Program-made: the position numbers and the translations under genes
In this document: positions 17,071 to 24,973 of the stretch, in pieces
How positions within the stretch are numbered: position 1 is the stretch's first letter
How the letters are laid out: each line of letters opens with the position of its first letter
The notes under the pieces: generated by a model
Database searches by the model: none
What the model was told of the DNA's origin: nothing
What the model saw: the letters and a program-made list of their open reading frames with translations, nothing else
Assembly (NCBI RefSeq): GCF_001613405.1
Contig: NZ_BDCH01000044.1
Coordinates: forward strand, 44,486-108,485
Direction of reading: 5' to 3'
DNA length: 64,000 bases
From: Nocardia crassostreae
GTDB lineage: Bacteria; Actinomycetota; Actinomycetes; Mycobacteriales; Mycobacteriaceae

Positions 17071-17684
17071 TCGATGCCTCGCTGGCCTTTGCGGCCCGCG
17101 TCCATGGGGTGTTTCACCTTGGTCATTTCGGTGACCAGGTCGGCGGCGTCGATGAGTGGCTGGGGGGCGTCGCGACCCGTGATTACGACGTGCTGGTTGC
17201 CGGGCCGCTCGCGGAGTGTCGTCACGACGTCGTCCACGTCGACCCAGCCCCACTTCAGCGGATAGGTGAATTCGTCGAGGACGTAGAAGCGGTGTTGCTC
17301 GGCGGCGATTCGCCGCTTGATCTCCAGCCAGCCTGCCAGCGCGGCAGCCGCGTGGTCTTCATCGCTGCCCTGCTTGCGAGTCCACGACCAGCCCTCCCCC
17401 ATCTTGTGCCATTCGACGGGGGCGCCCACGCCCTTCTCGTCGTGCAGCTGGCCGAGGGTTCGGAATGCGGCTTCCTCCCCCACTTTCCACTTGGCGCTCT
17501 TGACGAACTGGAACACGGCGATATCGAAGCCCTGGTTCCATGCCCGCAACGCCATGCCGAACGCGGCCGTCGACTTGCCCTTGCCCGGGCCGGTATGCAC
17601 CGCCAGCACAGGGAGATTGCGGCGCTGGCGAGTCGTGAGCCCGTCGTCGGGAATGGATTCCGGCAGCGGAACACCCTTGGGCAT
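17064..17684 (-). CDS. cobO: Cob(I)yrinic acid a,c-diamide adenosyltransferase
   Basis: A 206-residue CobA/CobO-type corrinoid adenosyltransferase, which moves the adenosyl group of ATP to cob(I)yrinic acid diamide. The P-loop is HTGPGKGKSTAAFGMALRAW (about residues 30-49), followed by FQFVKSAKWKVGEE and the Walker B-like YVLDEFTYPLKWGW. The C terminus VTEMTKVKHPMDAGRKGQRG is the family's corrinoid-covering tail. ATG 17684 has AAAGGAGC upstream. It overlaps the start of cobB, indicating an operon. Confidence 0.94.
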   Translation of the reverse strand: MPKGVPLPESIPDDGLTTRQRRNLPVLAVHTGPGKGKSTAAFGMALRAWNQGFDIAVFQFVKSAKWKVGEEAAFRTLGQLHDEKGVGAPVEWHKMGEGWSWTRKQGSDEDHAAAALAGWLEIKRRIAAEQHRFYVLDEFTYPLKWGWVDVDDVVTTLRERPGNQHVVITGRDAPQPLIDAADLVTEMTKVKHPMDAGRKGQRGIEW

Positions 17685-18303
17685 CGAACGAGCTCCTTTC
17701 GCGGCGGGGCCGCCTCCGGCCTCCGACCCCCAACGGTGCCATACCGAGCCTGCGGGTCCGCCGCCGGGCGCGCCGCACCGGGCGGCGCGGATCCTCAGTT
17801 CAGTGCGTGCACGATCGCTGAGAAGACCCGCCCGATTCCGGCGGCGTCGGCGGGCGGGGGGTCAGGTCAGGGATTGGGCGAGGGCGGAGGAGAGGCGGAC
17901 CATTGCTGTGGCGGCTGCGTGTAGGAGGGTGGGGGCTCATGGTGGTTTTACGGATGAGGTGGGTGGGGAGTTCCACTCAGGATCGCTCGTGCTGTGTTTA
18001 ATTTGCCCTCCGCTTCGCTCCGGGCGGGGTTTGGGCCCCTAAGTCTCGATTTTTCCCTCCCTCCGCGCACGCCGGAGCTCCTCCGCTTCGCTCCCCCGCT
18101 CCGACGCACGCTCCACTCAGTCCAAAATCGAGACGGCCCAAACCCACACAGAACTGCCCGAAAAGAATTCCCTACACCAAGACGAACTGGCTTCATACGC
18201 GACCCGGAATGCACCAACAGTCGTTGACAGTTCGCCTGCGGCGGATATTTCAGGAAGAGGTGGGGGTGTGGAAGTTGTTAGTACAGGATCTGCGTGGGGG
18301 GGG
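17685..18303. other. 620-base non-coding stretch upstream of cobO
   Basis: No convincing gene. The cobO ribosome site (GAAAGGAGC) is next to 17684. A short leftward frame ending near 17863 (ATAMVRLSSALAQSL before a TGA) looks like the tail of a lost gene but cannot be extended. The central part holds a large inverted repeat (18027-18145). I looked for a cobalamin riboswitch (B12 box GCCACTG with its helices) and did not find a convincing one. Confidence 0.5.
18027..18145. repeat. Intergenic inverted repeat with 22-base arms
   Basis: GGGTTTGGGCC (18027-18037) and GTCTCGATTTT (18043-18053) pair with AAAATCGAGAC (18124-18134) and GGCCCAAACCC (18135-18145). The left arm has five extra bases between its two blocks. 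The 70-base interior contains CTCCGCTTCGCTC repeats. It looks like a dispersed palindromic element or a long hairpin. Confidence 0.6.
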
Positions 18304-18606
18304 TTAATTGCGATCGACCTCGACGTCGTAGGCGATCTTTCCGTCGTTGACGCCGGTGACCTGCACGGTGAGGCCGATCTGCGATCCGCCGGAGGACAGC
18401 GTGCAGCGCATGGTGGTGCCGACCGTTCCGGTGAGATCCCCTGGGCAGTCGATCGATTCGGGTCGCTGGCCCACCTGCTCGGTGAGGGTCTGCTGGACGG
18501 ACCGTTCCAGGTCGGCTTCCTCGACACGGGGATCACCGGCGGATGCCGTGCATCCCGCCGCCACGGTGACGAACAACGACAGTGCAATCACGCGAAGGGA
18601 TTTCAT
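18304..18606 (-). CDS. DUF4333-type lipoprotein
   Basis: A 100-residue protein with a lipoprotein signal sequence: MKSLRVIALSLFVTVAAGC, with the lipobox Cys at residue 19. The mature part contains a conserved pair of Cys (SIDCPGDL and TTMRCTLSSGG) and the ending KIAYDVEVDRN, as in DUF4333 proteins of mycobacteria and nocardiae, which are small exported proteins of unknown function. It lies between the chelatase gene and cobO, in the same orientation. Confidence 0.82.
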   Translation of the reverse strand: MKSLRVIALSLFVTVAAGCTASAGDPRVEEADLERSVQQTLTEQVGQRPESIDCPGDLTGTVGTTMRCTLSSGGSQIGLTVQVTGVNDGKIAYDVEVDRN

Positions 18607-18691
18607 GAGCCGAAGCTAGGCCCGCCCACTTGCCGCCGAATTGCGTCCCACTTGCGGTGCGGGCCGCCGGGCCTGGAGGGATGGGCGTTGG

Positions 18692-20866
18692 TCAGGCGGC
18701 TCTGCTCGCGCGGACGATTCCCGCGACCGAATCGCCGGTGAGGTCGGTCAATTGCAGGTAGCCGCCGCGGAGGTCGCGGGCCAGGTCGCGGGCGAGGCCG
18801 AGGCGGATCATGCCGCGTTCGCAGTCCACGACCATGGCGGTGACGGCGTCGGCGGCGAGGAGGCGGGCGGCGGCTCGGGCTCGGGGAACCGGATCGGGGC
18901 CACCGGTGGCGCGGCCGTCGGTGAGCATTACCAGGAGGGTGCGGCGGTGGGGGTCGCGGACACGTTCTCGGCGGAGGACCTCGCGAGCCTTCAGGAGGCC
19001 TTGGGCGAGAGGGGTTTTGCCGCCGGTGCGCATATCGGCGAGGCGGCGCACCGCGATATCGACCGAGGAGGTCGGGGGAAGCACGAGTTCCGCGTCCTGG
19101 CCTCGCACGGTGATTACGGCGACCTTGTCGCGGCTCTGGTAGGCGTCCCGCAGCAGGGCGACGACCGCACCGGTGACTGCTGAGAGGCGGTCGCGGGAAG
19201 CCATGGAACCCGAGGCGTCCACGACGAAGACGACCAGATTGCCTTCGCGGCCTTCGCGATACGCGCCGCGCAGGTCGGTGGGGGCGAATGCCAGGGGGCC
19301 GGTGGCGCGGCCGCGGGCGTGCTGGTGCGGGGCGGCAGCGAAGATGGTGCCCAAGAGGTGCAGGCCCGCAGTCGTTTCGGGGATGGCGCGTACTACGCGG
19401 CCGTTGCGGGTGCGGGCGCGCGAACGGCGGCCGGGGGCGCCTTCCCCGATGCCGGGCACCTCCCAGCGCGGAGGCTTGGGCATGGACCCGGCCGGTGCGG
19501 TGGCTCGTCCCTCCCTGCCGGGGCGACCTCCTTGCCCGTCGCCGGTGGAATTCCGCCCCTGGTCGGACGAGTCCTGGTTCTTGCCGTGCGAATCCCGGTT
19601 CGGGTCGGCCAAATCCTGAGGCTGGTCGGCAGGATTCGATGCCGATGGTAATACGTCGCCTGGACTCGGCGGCTGCGAATCGGGTCCGAGGGATTCCCCC
19701 TCGGCCGAATCCGCGCCGCCCCCGGGCGAATCCGGCCCGCCGTCCGGATCGTCCTCCGGCCCCGGCGAGTCGTCCTCGGTCAGATCCTGCGGCCCCGCAT
19801 CGTCCTGCGCGGCCGCTTCACCTTTTCCCAGGTCGTCGGCACCGCCGTCCCGCTGCTCGGCCTGGGCGGCTGCCTCCGCCGCCTGCCGCATGGCGTCGTC
19901 GAGCTGTTCTTCGCTGATTCCGGGCTCGTCGAACGGATCTCGGCGGCGGCGGTGCGGTAGTGCCAGCTCGGCGGCGATGCGGACATCGTCCTCGGTCACC
20001 TCGCGGCCGCCCCGCCAGGCGGCGTGTGCGGTGGCGGTGCGGGCGACCACCAGGTCGGCGCGCATACCATCGACGTCGAAGGCGGCGCACAGGGCGGCGA
20101 TACGGCGCAGCTCGACATTGTCGAGCTCGACTTCCTGCAGCCGGTCTCGGGCGGTCAGAATGCGTTCCGCGACATCGCGATCGGCGGCGGCATAGCGAGT
20201 GGCGAATCCGGCCGGGTCGGCCTCGTAGTCCAGGCGACGGCGGACAACAGCCATACGCACATCCACGTCGCGGGAGGCGACCACATCGACGGTGAGACCG
20301 AAGCGGTCGAGCAGCTGCGGGCGAAGCTCGCCCTCTTCGGGGTTCATCGTGCCGACGAGCACGAATCGTGCTGGGTGCGAATGGGATACACCGTCACGCT
20401 CGATGTGCACACGCCCCATGGCGGCGGCGTCGAGCAATACATCGACCAGATGGTCGTGCAGCAGATTGACTTCGTCCACGTACAGCACACCGTGATGGGC
20501 GGCGGCCAGCAGCCCAGGCTTGAACGCCTGCTCCCCATCGCGCAACACGCGCTCCAGATCCAGCGACCCCACCACGCGATCCTCGGTAGCGCCCACCGGC
20601 AACTCCACCAGCCGCGCAGGCCGCGCCCCGCTCTCGTCCACCACCGGCGGCAGCAACTGTGCCAACGCCCGCACCACGGTCGACTTGGCCGTCCCCTTCT
20701 CCCCGCGCACCAGCACCCCGCCGATCCCCGGATGCACCGCACACAAAATCAAAGCCAACTGCAACCGCTCCTGCCCGACCACCGCCGAGAACGGAAACCC
20801 GGCCTCACCGGAGGACCCACCCGCACGCACGGATTCGGAATACGGAGTCACAGAGGAAACGGACAC
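18692..20866 (-). CDS. Magnesium/cobalt chelatase ATPase with fused VWA domain (ChlI/ChlD-like)
   Basis: A 724-residue protein. Residues 25-330 form an AAA+ ChlI-type ATPase with Walker A GVLVRGEKGTAKSTVVRAL, Walker B GVLYVDEVNLL and sensor FVLVGTMNPEEGELRPQLLD. A long acidic, Pro/Gly/Asp-rich linker (about 335-480) precedes a C-terminal VWA domain with a MIDAS motif VVDASGSMASRDRLSAV. It corresponds to Rv2850c. In this location it is probably a subunit of a cobaltochelatase acting with a CobN-like large subunit outside the window; a role in another metal chelation cannot be excluded. ATG 20866 begins MSVSSVTPYSESV. Confidence 0.88.
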   Translation of the reverse strand: MSVSSVTPYSESVRAGGSSGEAGFPFSAVVGQERLQLALILCAVHPGIGGVLVRGEKGTAKSTVVRALAQLLPPVVDESGARPARLVELPVGATEDRVVGSLDLERVLRDGEQAFKPGLLAAAHHGVLYVDEVNLLHDHLVDVLLDAAAMGRVHIERDGVSHSHPARFVLVGTMNPEEGELRPQLLDRFGLTVDVVASRDVDVRMAVVRRRLDYEADPAGFATRYAAADRDVAERILTARDRLQEVELDNVELRRIAALCAAFDVDGMRADLVVARTATAHAAWRGGREVTEDDVRIAAELALPHRRRRDPFDEPGISEEQLDDAMRQAAEAAAQAEQRDGGADDLGKGEAAAQDDAGPQDLTEDDSPGPEDDPDGGPDSPGGGADSAEGESLGPDSQPPSPGDVLPSASNPADQPQDLADPNRDSHGKNQDSSDQGRNSTGDGQGGRPGREGRATAPAGSMPKPPRWEVPGIGEGAPGRRSRARTRNGRVVRAIPETTAGLHLLGTIFAAAPHQHARGRATGPLAFAPTDLRGAYREGREGNLVVFVVDASGSMASRDRLSAVTGAVVALLRDAYQSRDKVAVITVRGQDAELVLPPTSSVDIAVRRLADMRTGGKTPLAQGLLKAREVLRRERVRDPHRRTLLVMLTDGRATGGPDPVPRARAAARLLAADAVTAMVVDCERGMIRLGLARDLARDLRGGYLQLTDLTGDSVAGIVRASRAA

Positions 20867-20934
20867 GCCCCAACTCTAAGCGCGCCACCCCACACCACCC
20901 CGACCAACCCCAGCCATCCCTGCCCCCTCCCCCT

Positions 20935-21014
20935 GGTTCACACCCTCTATCGCCGGTCCACACCCCTACCGGGCGGCAATATCGGGTGTGAACCAGGCAC
21001 TGTGGGTGTGAACC
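20935..21014. promoter_or_regulatory. Four-half-site GGTTCACACC array B
   Basis: Half-sites GGTTCACACCC (20935), GGTCCACACCC (20955), GGGTGTGAACC (20984) and GGGTGTGAACC (21004), spaced 20, 29 and 20 bases. The reverse complement of this array aligns with array A, including the variant half-site GGGTGTGGACC in third place. It lies 69 bases upstream of the chelatase start. Confidence 0.6.
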
Positions 21015-21092
21015 ACTTCCGACACGGGCTTGCGGCGGCCCGGCTCAGTGGGGGTCGGCGGCGGGGGATCCGGCGGGAGTGGTTGGAAGACG

Positions 21093-21124
21093 CGCGCCCG
21101 CTGCGGGTATCCGCAGCGGGCGCG
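21093..21124 (-). terminator. Hairpin downstream of the GNAT/mqo unit
   Basis: A perfect 14-base stem, CGCGCCCGCTGCGG (21093-21106) with CCGCAGCGGGCGCG (21111-21124), and a GTAT loop. It lies 12 bases beyond the GNAT stop in its direction of transcription. Confidence 0.8.
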
Positions 21125-21136
21125 ACACAGTGTGGT

Positions 21137-21584
21137 TCAGCCTCGGCGCATGGGGACGTGGGGGATGCCGTCGTCCATGAATTCTGGGCCGTCGATCTTG
21201 AAGCCGTGTTTGGTGTACATGTCGACCAGGTAGGACTGGGCGTGCAGGCGGACGGTTGCGGAACCGGCTTCGGCCAGGGCCGCTTGGAGGACGCGGTTGG
21301 AGTAGCCGTGGCCGCGGGCGGAGGGGGTGGTGCAGACGCGGCCTATGCGGAAGGACTTCACGACGTTCTCGTGTTCCTCGAGCAGGCGGGAGGGTGCAGA
21401 CTATGTCACCCTCGTCGTCGAGCCAGAAGTGGCGGGTTTCCGGGAGCAGGTCGAAGCCGTCGAGTTCCGGGTAGGCGCATTTCTGCTCGACGACGAAGAC
21501 CTCGACGCGCAGTTTCAACAGCTTGTACAGCGTCGTGGTGTCGAGATCTTCGGCCCACGACCTTTTGAGAGCAACCGTTGACAT
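21137..21584 (-). pseudogene. ElaA-type GNAT acetyltransferase, frameshifted
   Basis: The upstream frame from ATG 21584 reads as an ElaA-like acetyltransferase (LYKLLKLRVEVFVVEQKCAY, then PELDGFDLLPETRHFWLDDE) up to GDIVCTL. The downstream frame then gives LLEEHENVVKSFRIGRVCTT, the acetyl-CoA loop SARGHGYSNRVLQAALAEAG and the ending DGIPHVPMRRG at 21137. The two frames join if one base is removed from the G run at 21388-21390 (CCC in the sense strand). The intact product would be about 148 residues. Rv2851c is the equivalent gene beside mqo. It begins 21 bases after the mqo stop. Confidence 0.75.
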
Positions 21585-21605
21585 CATCGATTGTTGCTAT
21601 CACAA

Positions 21606-23129
21606 CTAAGCGTGAGAAGGAACCCCGGCGTGCTTCGGCGTGTTGGTGCTGTCCAGGTGCAGCGCCTTGTTGGACCAGTCCCAGACCTCCTGGAACAGGG
21701 CCTGGTTCTCCGAGAGCTTCACACCCATCGAAGGCACCATCTGCTTGAGTTTCGGCTCCCAGCCGTCGAATTCGCGCGGGAAGCACTTGCGCATGACGTC
21801 CAGCATGGCGCTCACACAGGTGGACGCGCCGGGGGACGCACCGAGCAGACCGGCAATGGTGCCGTCCTCGGCCGCGACGACCGCGGTGCCCAGCTCCAGC
21901 ACGCCGCCCGCACCCTTGCGGCGGATGACCTGCACGCGCTGACCGGCGATGATCAGATCCCAGTCGGCGCCGTCGGCGCGCGGGATGAATTCCTCCATCA
22001 CGCCCACGCGACCGGCCTGCGACTTGAGCAGTTCGGACACCAGGTAGTTGACCAGGCCCATCTCGGTGACGCCCACGCCGAGCATGGAGAACAGGTTGTT
22101 CGGCTTCACCGACTTGATGAGGTCGGTCAGCTTGCCGTCCTTGAGGAATTTCGGCGTCCATCCGGCGTACGGGCCGAAGAGCAGGCCGCGCTCACCATTG
22201 ATGACGCGAGTGTCCAAGTGCGGCACCGACATCGGCGGCGCGCCGACCGAAGCCTGGCCGTACACCTTGGCCTCGTGCTGGGCGATGAGATCCGGGTTGG
22301 TGCAGCGCAGGAACAGACCCGACACCGGGAAGCCGCCGAAACCGGAGATCTCCTTGATGCCCGACTTCTGCAGCAGCGGCAGCGCGCCGCCGCCCGCGCC
22401 GACGAACACGAACTTGGACTTGATGACTCGCACCTTGCCATTGCGCAGGTTGCGGACCTTCACCATCCAGGAGCCGTCGGACTGCTTGGTCAGATCCTTG
22501 ACCTCGTGCCCGAAGGCGATATCGGCACCGGTCGCGCCCAGGTAGGCCAGCAGTTCCTTGGTGAGCTCGCCGAAGTCGATATCGGTGCCGGATTCGGTCC
22601 AGTTCAGCGAGACCGGATCGGAGAAGTCGCGGCCCTTGGCCATGAGCGGTAGTCGCCGCGTGAACTCGTCGGCGTCGTCGATGAACTCCATGCCCTGGAA
22701 CAGCGGGTGCCGCGACAGCGCCTCGTAGCGCTTGCGCAGGTACTCCACGCCGTCCGTGCCGTGGGTGAAGCTTACGTGCGGAATCGGGTTGATGAAGTTC
22801 GACGGGTTGGCCAGCACGCCGTTCTCGACCGCGTAGGACCAGAACTGGCGCGACACCTGGAAGCGCTCGTTGATGTCGACGGCCTTGGTGATCTCGACCT
22901 CGCCCTTGGCGTTCTGCGGCGTGTAGTTCAGCTCGCAGAGCGCGGAGTGGCCGGTACCGGCATTGTTCCAGGGGTCGCTGGACTCGGCGGCGGCCGCGTC
23001 GAGCCGCTCGAAGAGGGTGATCGACCAATCGGGCTGCACCTGTCGAAGCAGTGCGCCGAGGGTGGCACTCATGATGCCGACACCGATGAGGACTACATCG
23101 GTCTTTTCAATCGTGGCAGCGTTCGACAC
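21606..23129 (-). CDS. mqo: Malate:quinone oxidoreductase
   Basis: A 507-residue FAD-dependent, membrane-associated dehydrogenase that oxidises L-malate to oxaloacetate and passes electrons to menaquinone. The N-terminal FAD motif is DVVLIGVGIMSATLGALLRQ (about residues 11-30), followed by ERLDAAAAESSDPWNNAGTG, a hallmark of Mqo. FVGAGGGALPLLQKSGI and LLGASPGASTCVSAML also match the family. Length is normal. The start is GTG 23129. It is the equivalent of Rv2852c and is followed by the GNAT gene. Confidence 0.95.
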   Translation of the reverse strand: MSNAATIEKTDVVLIGVGIMSATLGALLRQVQPDWSITLFERLDAAAAESSDPWNNAGTGHSALCELNYTPQNAKGEVEITKAVDINERFQVSRQFWSYAVENGVLANPSNFINPIPHVSFTHGTDGVEYLRKRYEALSRHPLFQGMEFIDDADEFTRRLPLMAKGRDFSDPVSLNWTESGTDIDFGELTKELLAYLGATGADIAFGHEVKDLTKQSDGSWMVKVRNLRNGKVRVIKSKFVFVGAGGGALPLLQKSGIKEISGFGGFPVSGLFLRCTNPDLIAQHEAKVYGQASVGAPPMSVPHLDTRVINGERGLLFGPYAGWTPKFLKDGKLTDLIKSVKPNNLFSMLGVGVTEMGLVNYLVSELLKSQAGRVGVMEEFIPRADGADWDLIIAGQRVQVIRRKGAGGVLELGTAVVAAEDGTIAGLLGASPGASTCVSAMLDVMRKCFPREFDGWEPKLKQMVPSMGVKLSENQALFQEVWDWSNKALHLDSTNTPKHAGVPSHA

Positions 23130-23302
23130 GGCGTTGATCGACTTCCTTGTCTTTGTATGGCAACCCAGCGGCGCTTAGGTTACCCGTCGTTCACCTAAGA
23201 CCGATTGTGCCCCTGGACACGTGGAAATCCCGCAACGAAAAGGCCGAATGTGAGAGATACCTCCACACGCCATCTCGGGACGGCGGCGTTAGCCTTGGGC
23301 TT

Positions 23303-24364
23303 GTGAGCTCCGTTACGTCCTCCACCGCGACCACCTCCGCCCCCGCCCAGGCCACGGGCTCCTGGCAACCCGATGTGCTCGGCGCGGACTATCAACAGCT
23401 GACCATCCCGCTGGGTCCGGCCCCGGACGGCGAAGACGATGCGGTGGGCACGCTGGTCCGCTACGCGCCCGCCGAACGCCCGACAGTGACCCGGGCCGTG
23501 CTCTATGTGCACGGGTTCACCGACTACTTCTTCCAGGAGCACCTGGCCCAGCACATGGCGGCGCAGGGCTACGCCTTCTACGCCCTGGATCTGCGCAAGT
23601 GCGCGCGGTCCACCCGGGCGGGGCAAACCCCGCACTACGTCACCGATCTGGCGCTCTACGACGCCGAGCTGAACCGCTCGCTGAAGATCATTCGCGAGGA
23701 GACCGGGCTGCCGGTGCTGATCATGGGCCATTCGACCGGCGGCCTGGCGACCTCGCTGTGGCTCAACCGGCTCAACAGCGCGGGCGGCAGCCGGGCGCAG
23801 GGCATTACCGGGCTGGTGCTCAACAGCCCGTGGTTCGATCTGCAGGGCCCGGCCTACTACCGCTCGGTGGGCACGGCGCTGATCCACGGCATCGGCCGGT
23901 TGAGCGCCATGACCAAGCTGCCGCTGGGCTCCATCTCGACCTACGGCGACAGCCTGCATCACACCGCGTCGCGCGAGTGGGATTACAACCTGGACTGGAA
24001 GCCGTTGACCGGCTTCCCGGTTCATGCCGGGTGGCTGCGCGCCATCCGCAGCGGGCACGCCCGGGTGCATCAGGGCCTGGATGTGGGGGTGCCGACGCTG
24101 GTGCTGCGGTCCAAGATCACCAAGTTCATGAGCAAGTACGGCCCGGCCGCCGATGTGGCCGATGTGGTCCTGGATGTGCGCCAGATCCAGCGCTGGGCGG
24201 GTTGCCTCGGCGATCGCACCAATATCGTTCCGATCGAAGGCGCACGTCACGACGTGTTCCTGTCGTCGGAGAAGCCGCGCACCGAGGCGTTCGCCGAACT
24301 GGATTCCTGGCTGGAGTGGCTGACCGCTTTCGAGCGGGCCGCCTCACCAGAAGCTGGTGCGTAG
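23303..24364 (+). CDS. Alpha/beta hydrolase, lysophospholipase/monoacylglycerol-lipase-like
   Basis: A 353-residue serine hydrolase. The oxyanion region is AVLYVHGFTDYFF, the nucleophile elbow VLIMGHSTGGLATSLWL, and the C-terminal catalytic His lies in IEGARHDVFLSSE, as in PldB/monoglyceride lipases. Rv2854 occupies the same place near mqo. GTG 23303 (MSSVTSSTATTSAPAQ) was taken as the start because the upstream open frame has no family resemblance. No signal peptide is seen. Its last 21 bases overlap the 3' end of the convergent hypothetical gene. Confidence 0.85.
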   Translation: MSSVTSSTATTSAPAQATGSWQPDVLGADYQQLTIPLGPAPDGEDDAVGTLVRYAPAERPTVTRAVLYVHGFTDYFFQEHLAQHMAAQGYAFYALDLRKCARSTRAGQTPHYVTDLALYDAELNRSLKIIREETGLPVLIMGHSTGGLATSLWLNRLNSAGGSRAQGITGLVLNSPWFDLQGPAYYRSVGTALIHGIGRLSAMTKLPLGSISTYGDSLHHTASREWDYNLDWKPLTGFPVHAGWLRAIRSGHARVHQGLDVGVPTLVLRSKITKFMSKYGPAADVADVVLDVRQIQRWAGCLGDRTNIVPIEGARHDVFLSSEKPRTEAFAELDSWLEWLTAFERAASPEAGA

Positions 24365-24907
24365 CACGATCTCGGTGGCGAGTTCGCTGCCCGCTTCGGC
24401 GGGCACATCCGCGACATCCACGGCGACCAGGCGGAATTCGCCGTAGACGTGGCGGCCGGAGGCTTCGGCGACGGCCTTGGGCAGCTGTTTGGTGGCCAGC
24501 AGGGTGGTGGGGATCTCCACCGGCGGGCAGCTCGCGTCGGCGATGGAACCGTCCGCGCCGGGGGTGGCGGGATGCCCGATGCCCGCGGCGATGAGGCTCA
24601 TGAAGCGGCCGAAGCCGCGGGCGGCCAGCTGCCAGGCCAGCGCCGCACCGGTGCCGCAGCCGACCAGATTGGCCCAGGGCACGCGCAGTTCGTCGAGAAT
24701 GGCGAAGACGGCCGTCGTATCGAGCCCCTCGCCCGTTTCGATGACGATGGTGCGCAAATCCGAGGTCTGCAATCGGGCGCAGACCTCGTCGTACACATCG
24801 GCCGGATCGCCCGAAGCGGGGAGCAGGACCACGTGGTGCCGGGATTCGTTGCCGCCGACTCGCACCGTCCACACGCGGTCACCGACCGTGATCCGCCGAG
24901 ATTCCAT
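24344..24907 (-). CDS. Hydrolase-fold-like hypothetical protein lacking the nucleophile Ser
   Basis: A 187-residue protein with an alpha/beta-hydrolase-like start (HHVVLLPASGDPADVYDEVC, then LRTIVIETGEG). At the place where GxSxG is expected it has NLVGCGTGAALAWQLAA, so the catalytic Ser is replaced by Gly and no clear His follows. The remainder is short for the family. It may be a non-catalytic binding protein or a decayed hydrolase. It is convergent with, and overlaps, the lysophospholipase-like gene. Confidence 0.6.
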   Translation of the reverse strand: MESRRITVGDRVWTVRVGGNESRHHVVLLPASGDPADVYDEVCARLQTSDLRTIVIETGEGLDTTAVFAILDELRVPWANLVGCGTGAALAWQLAARGFGRFMSLIAAGIGHPATPGADGSIADASCPPVEIPTTLLATKQLPKAVAEASGRHVYGEFRLVAVDVADVPAEAGSELATEIVLRTSFW

Positions 24908-24973
24908 ATCGAATTACGCTACACGGCCGCCCGAGGTCCCAAACGGGAGTCACTCGGATTGCTGTGAGCGGCG

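Noticed and set aside
17685..18303. Cobalamin riboswitch upstream of cobO
   Set aside because: No convincing B12 box or conserved helices were found by eye; a covariance-model search would decide.
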